Below, in pieces: positions 39,101-51,100 of a DNA stretch of 64,000 nt (position 1 is its first letter; each line of letters opens with the position of its first letter). The stretch lies in assembly GCF_029227915.1 (NCBI RefSeq), contig NC_079883.1:20090001-20154000 (forward strand), given 5' to 3'. Below the pieces are notes generated by a model. That model did no database searches. It saw nothing but the letters and a program-made list of their open reading frames with translations, and had not been told where the DNA came from. The DNA comes from Hydractinia symbiolongicarpus (taxonomy: Eukaryota > Cnidaria > Hydrozoa > Anthoathecata > Hydractiniidae). Position numbers and translations under genes: made by a program.

Positions 39101-42100
39101 CTCAATACGCATTGGTGTAATTGGGCCTGAAAGCTATTTACGAAACGTCATGCGAAGTTATGTGGAACAATTTTCACACAAACCTCAAGAATATCAAAGT
39201 TTTGTAAAGTTTTTAGTAATACCTTCTGGTGAGTTTTAGTGTTCTCTAGAAAATGATTTTCTGATCAAGTTAGAATATCTCATAATAAATAACATTTTTT
39301 AAAATAGGTCCACACAAAGTAGCAATCTATTTATCTCAACTGGACCAAAAATACAGTAGTCTGTTTATGGATACGTTCTGGAAAACTGTATTTGAACAAA
39401 AATTTTTATCTGACACAGGTTGGTTTGAACCTTTTTCGTTGTTTTTTTTACTTTTTTGTTTTTGTACTAACAAATTTATTGTTCACACGTTTAGATTTAA
39501 GGGAGGTGGAGAAGCGAATTTTGTATTATGTTCAGCATTCTGATAGTATTCATTCTATCCCGATTGCCGAAGCACTAATTACCTCTCGATTGTAAGTGAA
39601 CTAATCTGTTTACCAAAGTATAACTTTCTTTTGATGTCTCAAGGGCTAAAACACATTTGTATTGTGTTAGAATAGACCTATTTCCATATCCATTTGGTTC
39701 TGCGAAATACGCATTCGAAAATGCAGAATAACATGAAAACCAGATTAGTTATGAGCAAAATTGCAAGTTGAAGAATGTACCAACAAAATGTTGACTTTTA
39801 CAGCTTTTAACTGGCAGTTTCACATAATCGTTGTTAACACAGTTATAAATATTCAGATTTTAAGGGTGTATCTTTTGGTATATGTTAGCTAGCTAAACCT
39901 AAAACCTAGCCACGTTTTTAGAATGATGTGAATACATTTTTATTTTACTGTTTCCAAGTAAATTTAAACCTAAAACTCAATATACAGTTTACTAACGCTC
40001 AGTGGGACTCCAAATTACTCTGATCAGTTCAAAAAATTAAAATTAGTTTGCTGGTAGCTAGCTATAGCCCAAAGTAGCCAGCTGAGGCAGCTAAACCCTG
40101 GAAAAAAATATTGTAAATTTTATTTTGAGCTCTCCATTCCTCCAAAATCAATGTTCAATATGCTTGACTGATGGTAATAGAAGTACTCCAGAAACTTGAA
40201 GTACATTGACTTGAAAAGGCTGGATTTTCTTATAGCATTTTCACAAGTATTTTTTCCAGGGTTGTAGCTATAGCTTAGCTGCATGAGTAATCAACAAATC
40301 ATTTGTTGCGTAAAATGATATTTAAAATAACATTTTTAAACTATTGGCTGTTGTGATTATGAAACTGTCACACTCCCCCTGTCACTACTCTCTCTTACTG
40401 ACTGTCAATAATCGTACATTTGTATCAAGCATTGTGATGGTTAATCTTAATATAGAAAAATTAAAGTTTTTTAAGTTTTTATTCAAAAAAAGGAAAAAAA
40501 AAGAATATACTTTTTCTTATAAGAATGTCTGGAATGTAGCTGTAAAGGTGCTTAATTTTTAACAAAATCTCAGTCTCAATATGTTCTTAAAAACCAGGTC
40601 CCTATGTATTTTGTATTCATTCTTACATGAAATCTTGAAAATTATTCTTGCAGAATTTTTTCAAATTGGTTATTTATACAGAAAATAATCTTCATGGAAT
40701 TCTTCCATAGAGTAAATTTATGAAAATATAAAACCATAAATTTTGTTTTTAGCTAACAAAAAAATTTCACATTGTTTTCACTTATTAAAGTTAAAGTTTG
40801 ACATGACAAGCATTTTGTGGACAAAAATTTACAGAATTTTTTTTATTTCTAGGCAGAAGACATTTCCTTTTTTCTTTTCAAGCAACAATTTTTAAATTGT
40901 TTCTTTCTCTGAATACAAAATTTAATAATTAGGATATCATTATGAGGCGCCATAGTGGACAAAAGTAAGACATTTTATTTCGTGGTGCCCAATATTATTT
41001 TTATGCCAAAGTATTTTTTTACGGCATGATTTTTTTACGAAAGCACTTTTTACGATATAAAGGTAATTTTTATTATGGTAGAATTTTTTTTTTTACTGTT
41101 TTAGAATTTTTTTTTATGGCACAACCATGCATTTATTTTTGTATGACTTAGTTTTATGAAGTAAAATGGTAGCTCTGAACACATGGTGTTTGTTATTGAA
41201 GCAATAATAGAGCTTGATGGTGAACTGACCTCTTTGGTCCGCGCTGTTCCTATTGAAATTGTAAACGATCAGCATTCCTTGTCATCAGATAATTTGATTC
41301 TGTTGAATTTTGCCACCTAAGAATCGAGAACACGATATCCTTCTTGGGAACACTGATGCATCAATTTGCAGATAATATAGATGTTTATAATGACATAGAA
41401 AACCTGAAAAATGAAGCAGAAAGAATCAAAGTTCAATTGGATTTCTTTTTAATGGGAATTGCAGTAACACACAGTGGAGAAGCACATGCTACTGTTATGA
41501 CATTAACTGGCGGTAGACCTAGAAAAGATGTTTCTAAGAATGACATTCAATATCTCTTTGATTTATATAAGAGTTGGAAAGTTGTATCTCAGATCTAACA
41601 AATATCTGATAGAACGTTAATGAGAAGAGAATTGGAATATGGAATGTTAATTTCCAATACACCACCAGGTTGATTCAGAACAATCAAACGACGCTGTTCG
41701 CACTATACTGGATAGAGTTTCAGATGCTGGTGAAACAATGGTCATTTGTGCTCTTCATGCAAGAGGCATTTATGTGCAAAGAAGGAAAGTACGCGATGCT
41801 ATTATGAAAGTTGATACAATAAATAGATTATTGCGAAGGAGAATTACCATTATAAGAAGAGAATACAATGTGAAACACCCAAATGCTTTATGGTAGGATT
41901 TGTTTTCCTTTTTTTATATATATAAAAATTGATTTCTCTTATTTAGACAATGTTTTACCATTTAGGCACATATACGGCCATCATAAGCTTATACCCTGAC
42001 GCTTTGTTATTCATGGCGGAATTGATGGATTCATCAGAAAGATTGTTTACTTAAGGTGCACCAGGAATAACAAGTCGGACACCGTTTGGGAGCTATTCCA

Positions 42101-45100
42101 AAGTGCTGTAAACGAACATGGATTACTATCCCGTGTGCATAGTGATATGGGAGTTGAAAATGTTGCTGTTTCTCGATTCATGATAACAAGAAGAGGTTTG
42201 AACCGCGCTAGCATGATTGTTGGCTCATCTGTACATAATCATCGTATAGAAAGATTGTGGCGTAATGTTAAACGCTTGGTAGTTCGTTACTATAGTGGAA
42301 TATTTTACACGATGGAAAGCATGGGATTTCTCAATTGTTTAAAGGAACACCAATTGTGTGCTCTGCATATGTTTTTTTTTTACCGTTAATTAACGAGTCT
42401 CTCGCTGAACTTATTAATGACTGGAACAATCATCCACTAAGTTCTGCTAGAAATTTTTCTCCTAATCAGATGTGGCATTTGGGCATGCCAGAGATCTTCA
42501 ACTCTGACTCTTCTAGTTTCCACCATTTAATCAATAGCAAGTGGGAAAATTTTGGTGTGGAAGACCGATTTGTATAAATCTGGAAATCTGGATTTGAACT
42601 AACCTTATGAGAGTCAAAGTAAGACAAAAATTATTGGGATAAATTCCACATAAGAAAAAACATGCGTTAAAACTTTGGATAAAAAATTGTCTTAAGGATG
42701 CCTCCACAAACATAGTAAAACATAACTTTCAAGAACATAAAAAAATTATAAGAAAATTAAAAGTAATTACACTAATAATCGCCAAAACCGACACTTTCGT
42801 AATTTAGTGCAATGTCAATCATTCGATGAAATTTGACTTTATCATCTCCATTGCACAAAGGTAGCATGAAACTAAATGAACATGCAGAGGCATGCGGTAA
42901 ATTTTCATCAATGTACCCAATTGATATTTTTCGTCCGTTGAAGGATAATGTATTTTCGAAATCAGTTGCAAATTTCAAAAACATCACAAGCTTATTTTCT
43001 GTGCATTGTGACAAGTAATTTTTAAGCCATTGTTGTGCTAATGACTCTGCTGGTCTTAAACTGTTCACATTTTTCCACTCACAAATATTTAAAACCATGC
43101 CAAAGTTGAATTCTGCATTACACCTGTGAAGATCTCCCTAACAACAGGGATATATAAATATACGTTAAAATGCATTGTAACCTTCGAACGCATGTATTTT
43201 TTTACCCCGACGAACAATGAGTTCATCTTGAATTATAATATCAATCAAAATATTTCTGTTGTTTACTGTAACTTCTACATCGTTAATCCAGGCCGATAAT
43301 GCCACAATTTGCTCATATGCTGGACCATCAGCACTGCTAAATAAGGCCTGAATTTCTACATCTTCATTACATTCTAATAATTTTTTTAATAAAACTTATT
43401 AAACATCCAGTTGACGATGTCAAAGGTATATCAGTCACAGAAAATCCTCCTGAAGTAGCATGCTCATGTTGTAACATGTCAGTTACCCAAGGTGCAAAAT
43501 GATTGAAGAAAGGCCCATCTTGTAAAAGACTGTGGGCAACAATTACTCCAAAAATTTTGTATATTTGCAAATTGCCACCTGATCTTTTTGGAATGAAAAA
43601 CCATTCCTTCTTGTTGAGAGGTTCGAATAGCTCATCCTTAGCTACATTGAACACAATTGTAAAAAACTCATTCTTCAATGCACCTGCATCAATTCCATCT
43701 TCACCATCAAAAAAAAACCCTAACTTTTTTAACGAGATTCTCTTTTTCTCCCAGTGGCCTTTTATAAAAACTCAATGCATGCTGCCATATTTTTTGTCTG
43801 TTTACAGATAAAGTACAATCATCATTTCAATTTAAGAGATACACACTTTGGTATCCTTCAAGTACTGACATGGAGTAGTGAAGGCTAAAGATCCTTTAGA
43901 GGTTGATGGTTCAGCAACATCATTAGCACACATTATATGGTTGACAGTATCATCTAAGTCATTCGCATTACTGAGACAAGTTCTTCTTTGATTGTGGTCA
44001 GCATCTGGTAGTAATTTCTGGATAGTGCTAAGATTTTCTTGTGTATTTAAAGATGGCATGCTCATATCAGGATTTGATGGTGACATGTAATTACCAGACT
44101 GACTCGAACTTTGGTGTATGAAATCATTAGGGATCAATGGTGAAATTGTTCATACATAGCATTCTTTTTATCTTTCTGTTTTGTTTTCACTTTATTTATT
44201 TCATATTATTGTAGGTTAATTATTTTTAAAATTTTCAGAAATTCATAGAAAAGAAAATAGGGAATTCAGTACCAGCAAAGTACTTACAAATAAATCCTTT
44301 CTTAGTACCAGCCATACAATTTTTTGTCCAAACAGTCTATGTAGCATATAGGAATCCAGTTCCTGCTCTTCTCGTAATGCTAGTTTCTGAAGACTAGTGC
44401 CAACCCCAGTTTTGATCTCAAATCTAGTGCATAATACGAAACATATAGTTTCACTTTCTTTTAACAATTTACTACATATACGTCCAAGTTCTTGTACAAT
44501 AATTATTTCTGATAAAGACTCTCAACATCTGAAATATATATAGAGAGTAAGCATATACTGTCTTTTTACACTGTTTTATATAATTTTATATATATAGATA
44601 GTTGGTGGTTGATGGTTGGCCGTATTTGTAACAATATAAAAAATTGAGACATTGAGTAAAAAGGTTGTAAAACTTATATCTTTGAAATAAAGTAACGTAA
44701 GAATGGCTACAGTTGAATTTTATTGTGATGCGGTGATGTTTACACTCCCAGACTCCTTATGCAAATAAAGGCAAAAAAAAATGACATTTTCACATATGCG
44801 CTACTAGCTAGCTATAGCTACGAATCCTATCTAAATGTAAAACCTTAGGACCACCACGAACGACTTGGTCAACACAGTGGTCCAACAATATTACTTCTTT
44901 CAAAAAGTAATGGCCAGCTTCTGGAATAACTGGGCTACGGGAACGGGTTGTTCGTCTCCCTCCACGACAATTTCTATTAGTATTATTAGTATTTTCTCTT
45001 CCTCTACTTCCTCTGTTTCTCCACCAAAACAGCGATGAGGTCTCTTCATTTACTGAAGAAAACTGTCTTTGTCGTGATGTTGTAGTATTATCAGCTACAA

Positions 45101-48100
45101 CTCTTGTTGTGATTTTGCTAGAAGCACTGGCTTTATTCGAGCTTGAAGATAAAGAATTGCTTGACAGCTGCCCGATGCTTTGTTGAAATGCTGTATGCAT
45201 AACTATGCGTTCTGCTATACGAGCAAGAGACTCTTCGTTTATCAAAGACTCTCCTGAATCTGAAGATGCCATCTTGTATAAAAAAACTTTTTTATGGTGT
45301 GTTTTCGCGCGTCTTTGTTAACAATATGTCTCGCTTAGCCAGACTGTGCATCATAAAAAACATTTGTGTCGCATAAATATAAATTTGTGCCATATAAAAA
45401 TCATACAACAAAAAATAGTCCCTGACAAAAAATACATAGCACAAAATAAAAATCTTGCCTTAAAAAAAGTCCTAACGTAAAAAAATAAAGTAATAATGTC
45501 ACATAAAAATAATATAGGTCATACAAACGAGAATTTGCTTTTGTCCGCTACGGCGCCTCCTTTATCATCCCTTTTGTCAACCTTTTTTTGGAATTTTGAG
45601 TAATTTTTTTTACCAAATACAATCTACGATAGAGGCGTAAGATCTGACACAAATAGGCAAGAACATTCCAAGGAAAGTTGAAAGTCCAACTTTCCCCGCC
45701 AAGTCAAATTAGTATCCTAATTCTGAAATCACAAATGTGTAAAATCTGAGTTATTAATACTTCCAAAGCTACCTTCACTTGGGAAAAAAATAAACAAGGT
45801 AAGGCACCTACAAGATCAACTCAACTACTAATTTAAAACCACTCCCAGTAGTAAGCCTGGCTAATGTTATTTTCACAGATGTTGTTTAAAAAATAAGGTA
45901 CACTCAATAACTGGAGACATAGGATATATGCCAGCAACATCACTAATTTTGGTAAACAGCTTGAAATTTTATGTTTCTTTCGAACAAGTCAACCAGCCAA
46001 CTACCCAGCTGGGTAACTGATATCATTGTATTTAAAGTTAGCTAATACCTAGCTCTTTTAACACCAAGAATAATAAACAAAAGCATTAGAACGGCCCAGT
46101 GATGCATGCTCTTATCCCCTATTATCACCAAATGTTAATAACAATCTATACGACAAATTAATTTTACAAATATTGCAAGTAAACAAACCATATCTGCATT
46201 ACTTCGCTGCAAACTAAAAATTTGCTCATAACTAATCTCGTTTTCATGTTATTCGGTATTTTTGTATGTATATTCCGCGGAACGAAAATGAATATGGAAA
46301 TAGGTCTATTTCATACCTTGGAAAACACAATTACAACAACTTAAATTACCACAAAACACTGCAACAGACTTCTTTAATCCACGCAACACTGCGATAGTTT
46401 TAAGTCACTTCTTTTCTGAAGAATACTGTTCACAAAGTCCTTTCGTCACAGCATATTATTTCAGATGGTTATACTTCCCTTATTTAGACTAAATGGGGAG
46501 TCTGCACAGCGTTTTATTCCCTTCATCATGGTTTGTAAATTTTGTTTTTCTTTCGTGTACAGTACTTATGCACTATTTTTTGTATTTATTGGCTGAGATC
46601 CTTCAAAATTGTCACCACGCAATTTTATTTGTTTCAAGTCTTATAAAATTAATCTTTGTCAACGTCTTTGTAAACTTATTTGTATGTAAAGCCTTAGGGA
46701 CACCAGAAATTTTTGATGCATGCACAATTCAATTAGTTGAATGTGCCTGAAATATCACTTGTGTAGCAACCAGAGACCAAAATGTGTAGCAATATTTTAC
46801 GAACTTTGTGTATGAAAACGACTGAAGTGTATTAACCGTGAGGGTATAAATTTTTGTAATAAATAATTTTACGAAATTGGATTTTTTAAATCAGGCTTTT
46901 CAAGAATTTTTACAGTTCCCTTTGAAAACACATTTTAGGCTATATATTAAACAAACTTAGTAGAGTTAGAGTATAAAATACTTAATACATAATTTTCTTA
47001 CTTTTCTCTTTCGCAAATAATAATAATTCTTCGAGTCTGTCTATCGTGCAATGGACTTCAGAGTTCCATAGAATAGTTTTATTTTTCTCATCAATTGACA
47101 ATCTCACCTCAACAAGCTTTTACTGTGCTATAATAAATTTAGCGAAATAAATTCATTGTGATCTGCTAAATTGAATTTCGCAAATTATCTTATAGTAGTT
47201 CCCATCTCATCCTAGGCCTATATATCGATTTCTATACATATAAGTCCATGTGTCTACTTTTTTAATATGACCTACAACAGAAAAAATATATCGAATTATT
47301 TTAACTTTTTTGTCTTGTTAGGAAGTTCGAATGGGTTTGAATGAATCTTTTTACAATGCAGGTGATTTTTAATTTTTGTGTTTTACATGTTATCTTCAGT
47401 ATCTATTTTATAGTAATAAAATATCTGCAAGCATAAATGGTACATTGGTGCATAAAAGATGAAATGTTTATCTGTTTTCTTTGGATTTGTATGACACTTT
47501 AGATTATTCAGTTTGCCATTCCCAGCTTGATGCAATGAAAGTAATGGAAAATACATTTTTCAATCCTCTTGATTACCTTGATTGCCTTGATTGCCTTTTC
47601 AAGTGAAATGTGGTTATTAGATAGAGATCTTATAGTTACCACTGAGATTCTGTAAGCGACTAATTTAATAGTATTTCTTGCTTATTTTTAGATGGTACAG
47701 ATAGTGATACAGGCTCACCGAGCAACTCAAATATGTCAAAAGAAAATAATGGTAACTCATCAGACAAATCCTGTAAAGATGCACTCTCATCCAGTCCAAG
47801 GTATATATATAGAATTTATTGTCCAGGGGTTTATAAAGCATTTTCTTTATTATAGGTGTTTTTTTGAATGCGCAAAGTAAAAAAAAATTGTGAATCTGTT
47901 GGAGCAATCATTAAAAAATAATGGACTGGGTTTTTCTTTGACTGATTCTGAGCCTTAAAATTTCTATAAAGTGAGTGTGTAAATATTATCTCTATAATAA
48001 TAGCCTCATTTTGTTCAAAATGGTTGTGCGCAACAAAACCCAATTGTTATGGAAACATGTTACAAAGGTCATGCCATTTGACGTTTTTCTTTTTTATATA

Positions 48101-51100
48101 CTTAGTATATAGAAGAGAAGTTGTGACGCCGGTGCAGATGTGCAACACGTTTTGCCTGTACTAACCACCCAGCCCAGTGTTTATCTTTCACACAAAAATT
48201 ATACCGCAAAATAAAATAATATTAACTGGTTGTTTTCTCTATGACGTGATAACGGTTTGTAAACCGTGTTTTCATTTTTCAAAATATATTACACCTAAAA
48301 CGCTATATATAATATTGCGTGCGCTTAACTCGAATTACAACATACTGTATATACTTGTACTAAAGCGCTCCACCCAGATGTATGGCACAGTTTACGGCTT
48401 GATTAAGTGCTTTATTAAGCGCTAAACGTGACATTCAACACCGTGTCACACAGTCACTTGTGGATTAACCTGCCATTTTGAGACTGGGTCCTCCAGTTAG
48501 TTTTGTTTTATATTCCCATATTTATGTTATCTTTTACACCATATAAAAGAGAGGTCAACAAGAGAAGCTTTAAAAAGCTAAAGTAAAAGCTCTTATCAGA
48601 CAGAAAACGCAATTGATTGCAACGAGAAGAAGCAGAAAAAAAACACCCCAACAACAGCAATAACAAAAGGCAATACGTACAATAACTTAGGCAAAACGTA
48701 GCATTTTTGCACAGGTATAAATTAGCTATTTAAATTTAAGGCCGTAACAGCAAAACAAAACACAGAGCAACAAACTACAAAGTAAATGGTATAATTGTGG
48801 TCGAGCTCTTATGTTCATTGATAACTCTTAAAATGTAGTTATGGAAATTCGTGACAATTTCAAGAATATTGATTGTCGACCACTGTGAAGACAAATTAAT
48901 ATGAACTGTTACATTTTGCAATTCAAAAGTCTACAAAATTTTGTTTATTTTGTCCTCGTGTATTATCGTGTATTGCAAAGTTTTTGGAATACACGTTCCC
49001 TTTATATATTTAGTCGTACGTATTATTTTTTATCTAAAATTTGCCACATAAATAAATGCAAACTAATGGAAACATTAGAAAATAATGTTTTTTATCAACA
49101 AAAAACAACAAGAGAAACGTCTTACTTTCTTTAAGTCATTTCATAACATGTTTTAAACTTTAAACATGCCAAATCTTGAAAATCCTTTTTAGTTAAGCTA
49201 AGTCTTTCAAATAACTTTTGACAAAACAAAAAATTATGGGAGCTTTAAATGCCCTAGGTCCCACTTTGCAGGACTTTGTTCATAGGAGTCCCTATAGAAA
49301 CTTAAGAGGCTGTCTTGGGGAAATAATTTTAATATTAAAATAAATAAATGAATGAAGAATTTTTGAGAAACAGTAATTTAGCTATATCCATATAAGTAGT
49401 TTCCACTGCTACAATTACAAAATTGTATATTCTTGTACAAGATATTGTATGGATGTAACCACAATGGTTAGATTTAAATGAAGCACTATCGAATCCAATT
49501 TGAGGAGTGAAAGCTACCCTTTATAGGTATAATAATCTAAAGCCACTGTCAAAATTACAGATTCTTTGATAAGTACTGGAAAAACGTTTGCCATTATAAA
49601 ATACAAATAAAATCATAGCTCTGTTTTTATCTCAACTGTCCTATCTATCAAGAAAGACCTTTGTGAATTGTTTTAGTATTGTTTAGGTTTTAGTCTTAAA
49701 CCAAAACGCTACAAAGTCCTAACAAATTCTTTCTCTCAAAACTGTTTTAATAGCACAAACATTAGCAGGTGCAAACGTTGGTAAATTCCAGGTCTTTTTT
49801 CAAAAAAAATTGTTTTGAGAGATTATTATATTAAATTATTAAAAGTATGTTATGTTGTGAAAGTAATGAATGTAATATTGTGAAAGTAAATGGCAGGAAA
49901 TTTTTCAGAATCCTATATTTGTTGAAGTTTATGCCTTGCGCATTGCATTATTTCCATAAATTTAAATTAAAAGTAAAATCTAAAAATTTCTCACATTCTT
50001 TACTCCAAATGTTTCTGGTCCTAGTAGTGTTGTCTTTATAAGTCATTTCTCTTGAAAAAAAACATCATTGGTTCCGGAAGTTAAGCTTTGAATCTACGTA
50101 AACATAAATCTACAAAGTAAGTACAAATGTCAAAGTTGGTTACTTGACAATTCTACCAGCCACACAAGAAGTAAGCAGCTGGCTATGCTTTTCTTTGGAT
50201 TGGTATGCATTGTCTTGATAACCCTAAACTAGACAGCAATGCAGTGTTTTTGTGTTGCTACTATATCTGAGCAAAACCAGTTTGTTATAATTGCTTGTGA
50301 CGCAGCTGGGCGAGCCTGTAAAACGCCCCTGACTATCCCGTATATATACGGGACCAGCACCTGCGAGCTTAATATTTTGTTTGAGGTTTCTGATTGTCAA
50401 GTTCTTTGCATTTCTTTTCTATGTTTTTTATATATTTTGTATGATTTTAGCCCAAATGGGTAAAATCTGAATAAATTGGGAAATCTGGTAATTCTGTGTC
50501 AAAACTTTAAAAAATGATTCCTCTTGGTGAAATGAAGCTGTGCTGTTAGTTAAAATTTTTGTGAATCCAATATCAAGCAAACATATTGTAATCTTATATT
50601 TTTTGCAAATAAGTGATTTTCAGAAGAAACGTGCGCAACGAATAAAGAAATGAAATTTTGCTTCCCCCCTTTTTTTTTCATTATTCTTGTCTGGGGCAGG
50701 ACTTATTTTTGCAAATACTGGCCGAACTAGTTCTTAAGATCTAATCCACAATCAATTATTGCTCTTAAGCTGATATTCGTCTTTCTGCTTGAATCAATAA
50801 CTTTTTTGTTTTAAACAAAGTTCATGGCCTGCTAAACTCAATGAAATCAATGTAAGGCAAACCAAGAAAACAATGACACCAAGACCAAAAAAACCCAGCA
50901 ATATGCTCTTTGAATACCATAAAGTCCATATTTCTTTGGCAAGGCATGTCGGGGGAGACTAAAACCTTGGCAAACATACTTGGGTATGGTAGAAAAAAGT
51001 TATTAACCTTAGGTGCAAACTAAAATTATTGTGCAGATAATAAAAATTAGGCGCTACTCTTAGACCAATTACAAATTTTGATACACATAATTTTATTAAT

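Larger units (their letters stand above)
40941..45562. mobile_element. Complete 4.6-kb transposon carrying DDE integrase and HECT ligase genes
   Basis: The ends are inverted repeats: left TATGAGGCGCCATAGTGGAC, right (reverse complement) AAGGAGGCGCCGTAGCGGAC, both continuing ACAAAAG. They are flanked by identical TATCAT at 40,935-40,940 and 45,563-45,568, a 6-bp target duplication. Inside, an integrase-like gene runs rightward (41.3-42.6 kb) and a HECT-type ligase gene leftward (45.3-42.8 kb), converging. AT-rich subterminal repeats built on TTTTTAYGRCA lie in inverted orientation inside both ends. The IS3-like transposase and 6-bp duplication are consistent with the eukaryotic IS3EU group as I remember it; the name is tentative. 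Confidence 0.85.
39671..46310. mobile_element. Outer inverted-repeat DNA transposon, interrupted by a second transposon
   Basis: About 97 bp at each end are inverted copies (39,671-39,767 and 46,214-46,310), beginning AATAGACCTATTTCCATAT on both sides and sharing GAATAACATGAAAAC and GATTAGTTATGAGCAAA further in; identity is roughly 80 percent by eye. Without the inner insertion (40,941-45,562) the element would be about 2 kb, with no coding capacity seen. I did not find a clear target duplication. It lies between PACS exons 19 and 20. Confidence 0.7.

Noticed and set aside
46493-46750. 85-codon open frame overlapping PACS exon 20
   Set aside because: Its frame differs from the one giving the FIPFI block, and its product is T-rich low complexity.
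46880-46960. [10 protein letters not shown]-like frame as the PACS exon before EVRMGL
   Set aside because: It lacks a donor before a stop and has the wrong phase; exon 46,488-46,530 fits both sequence and phase.
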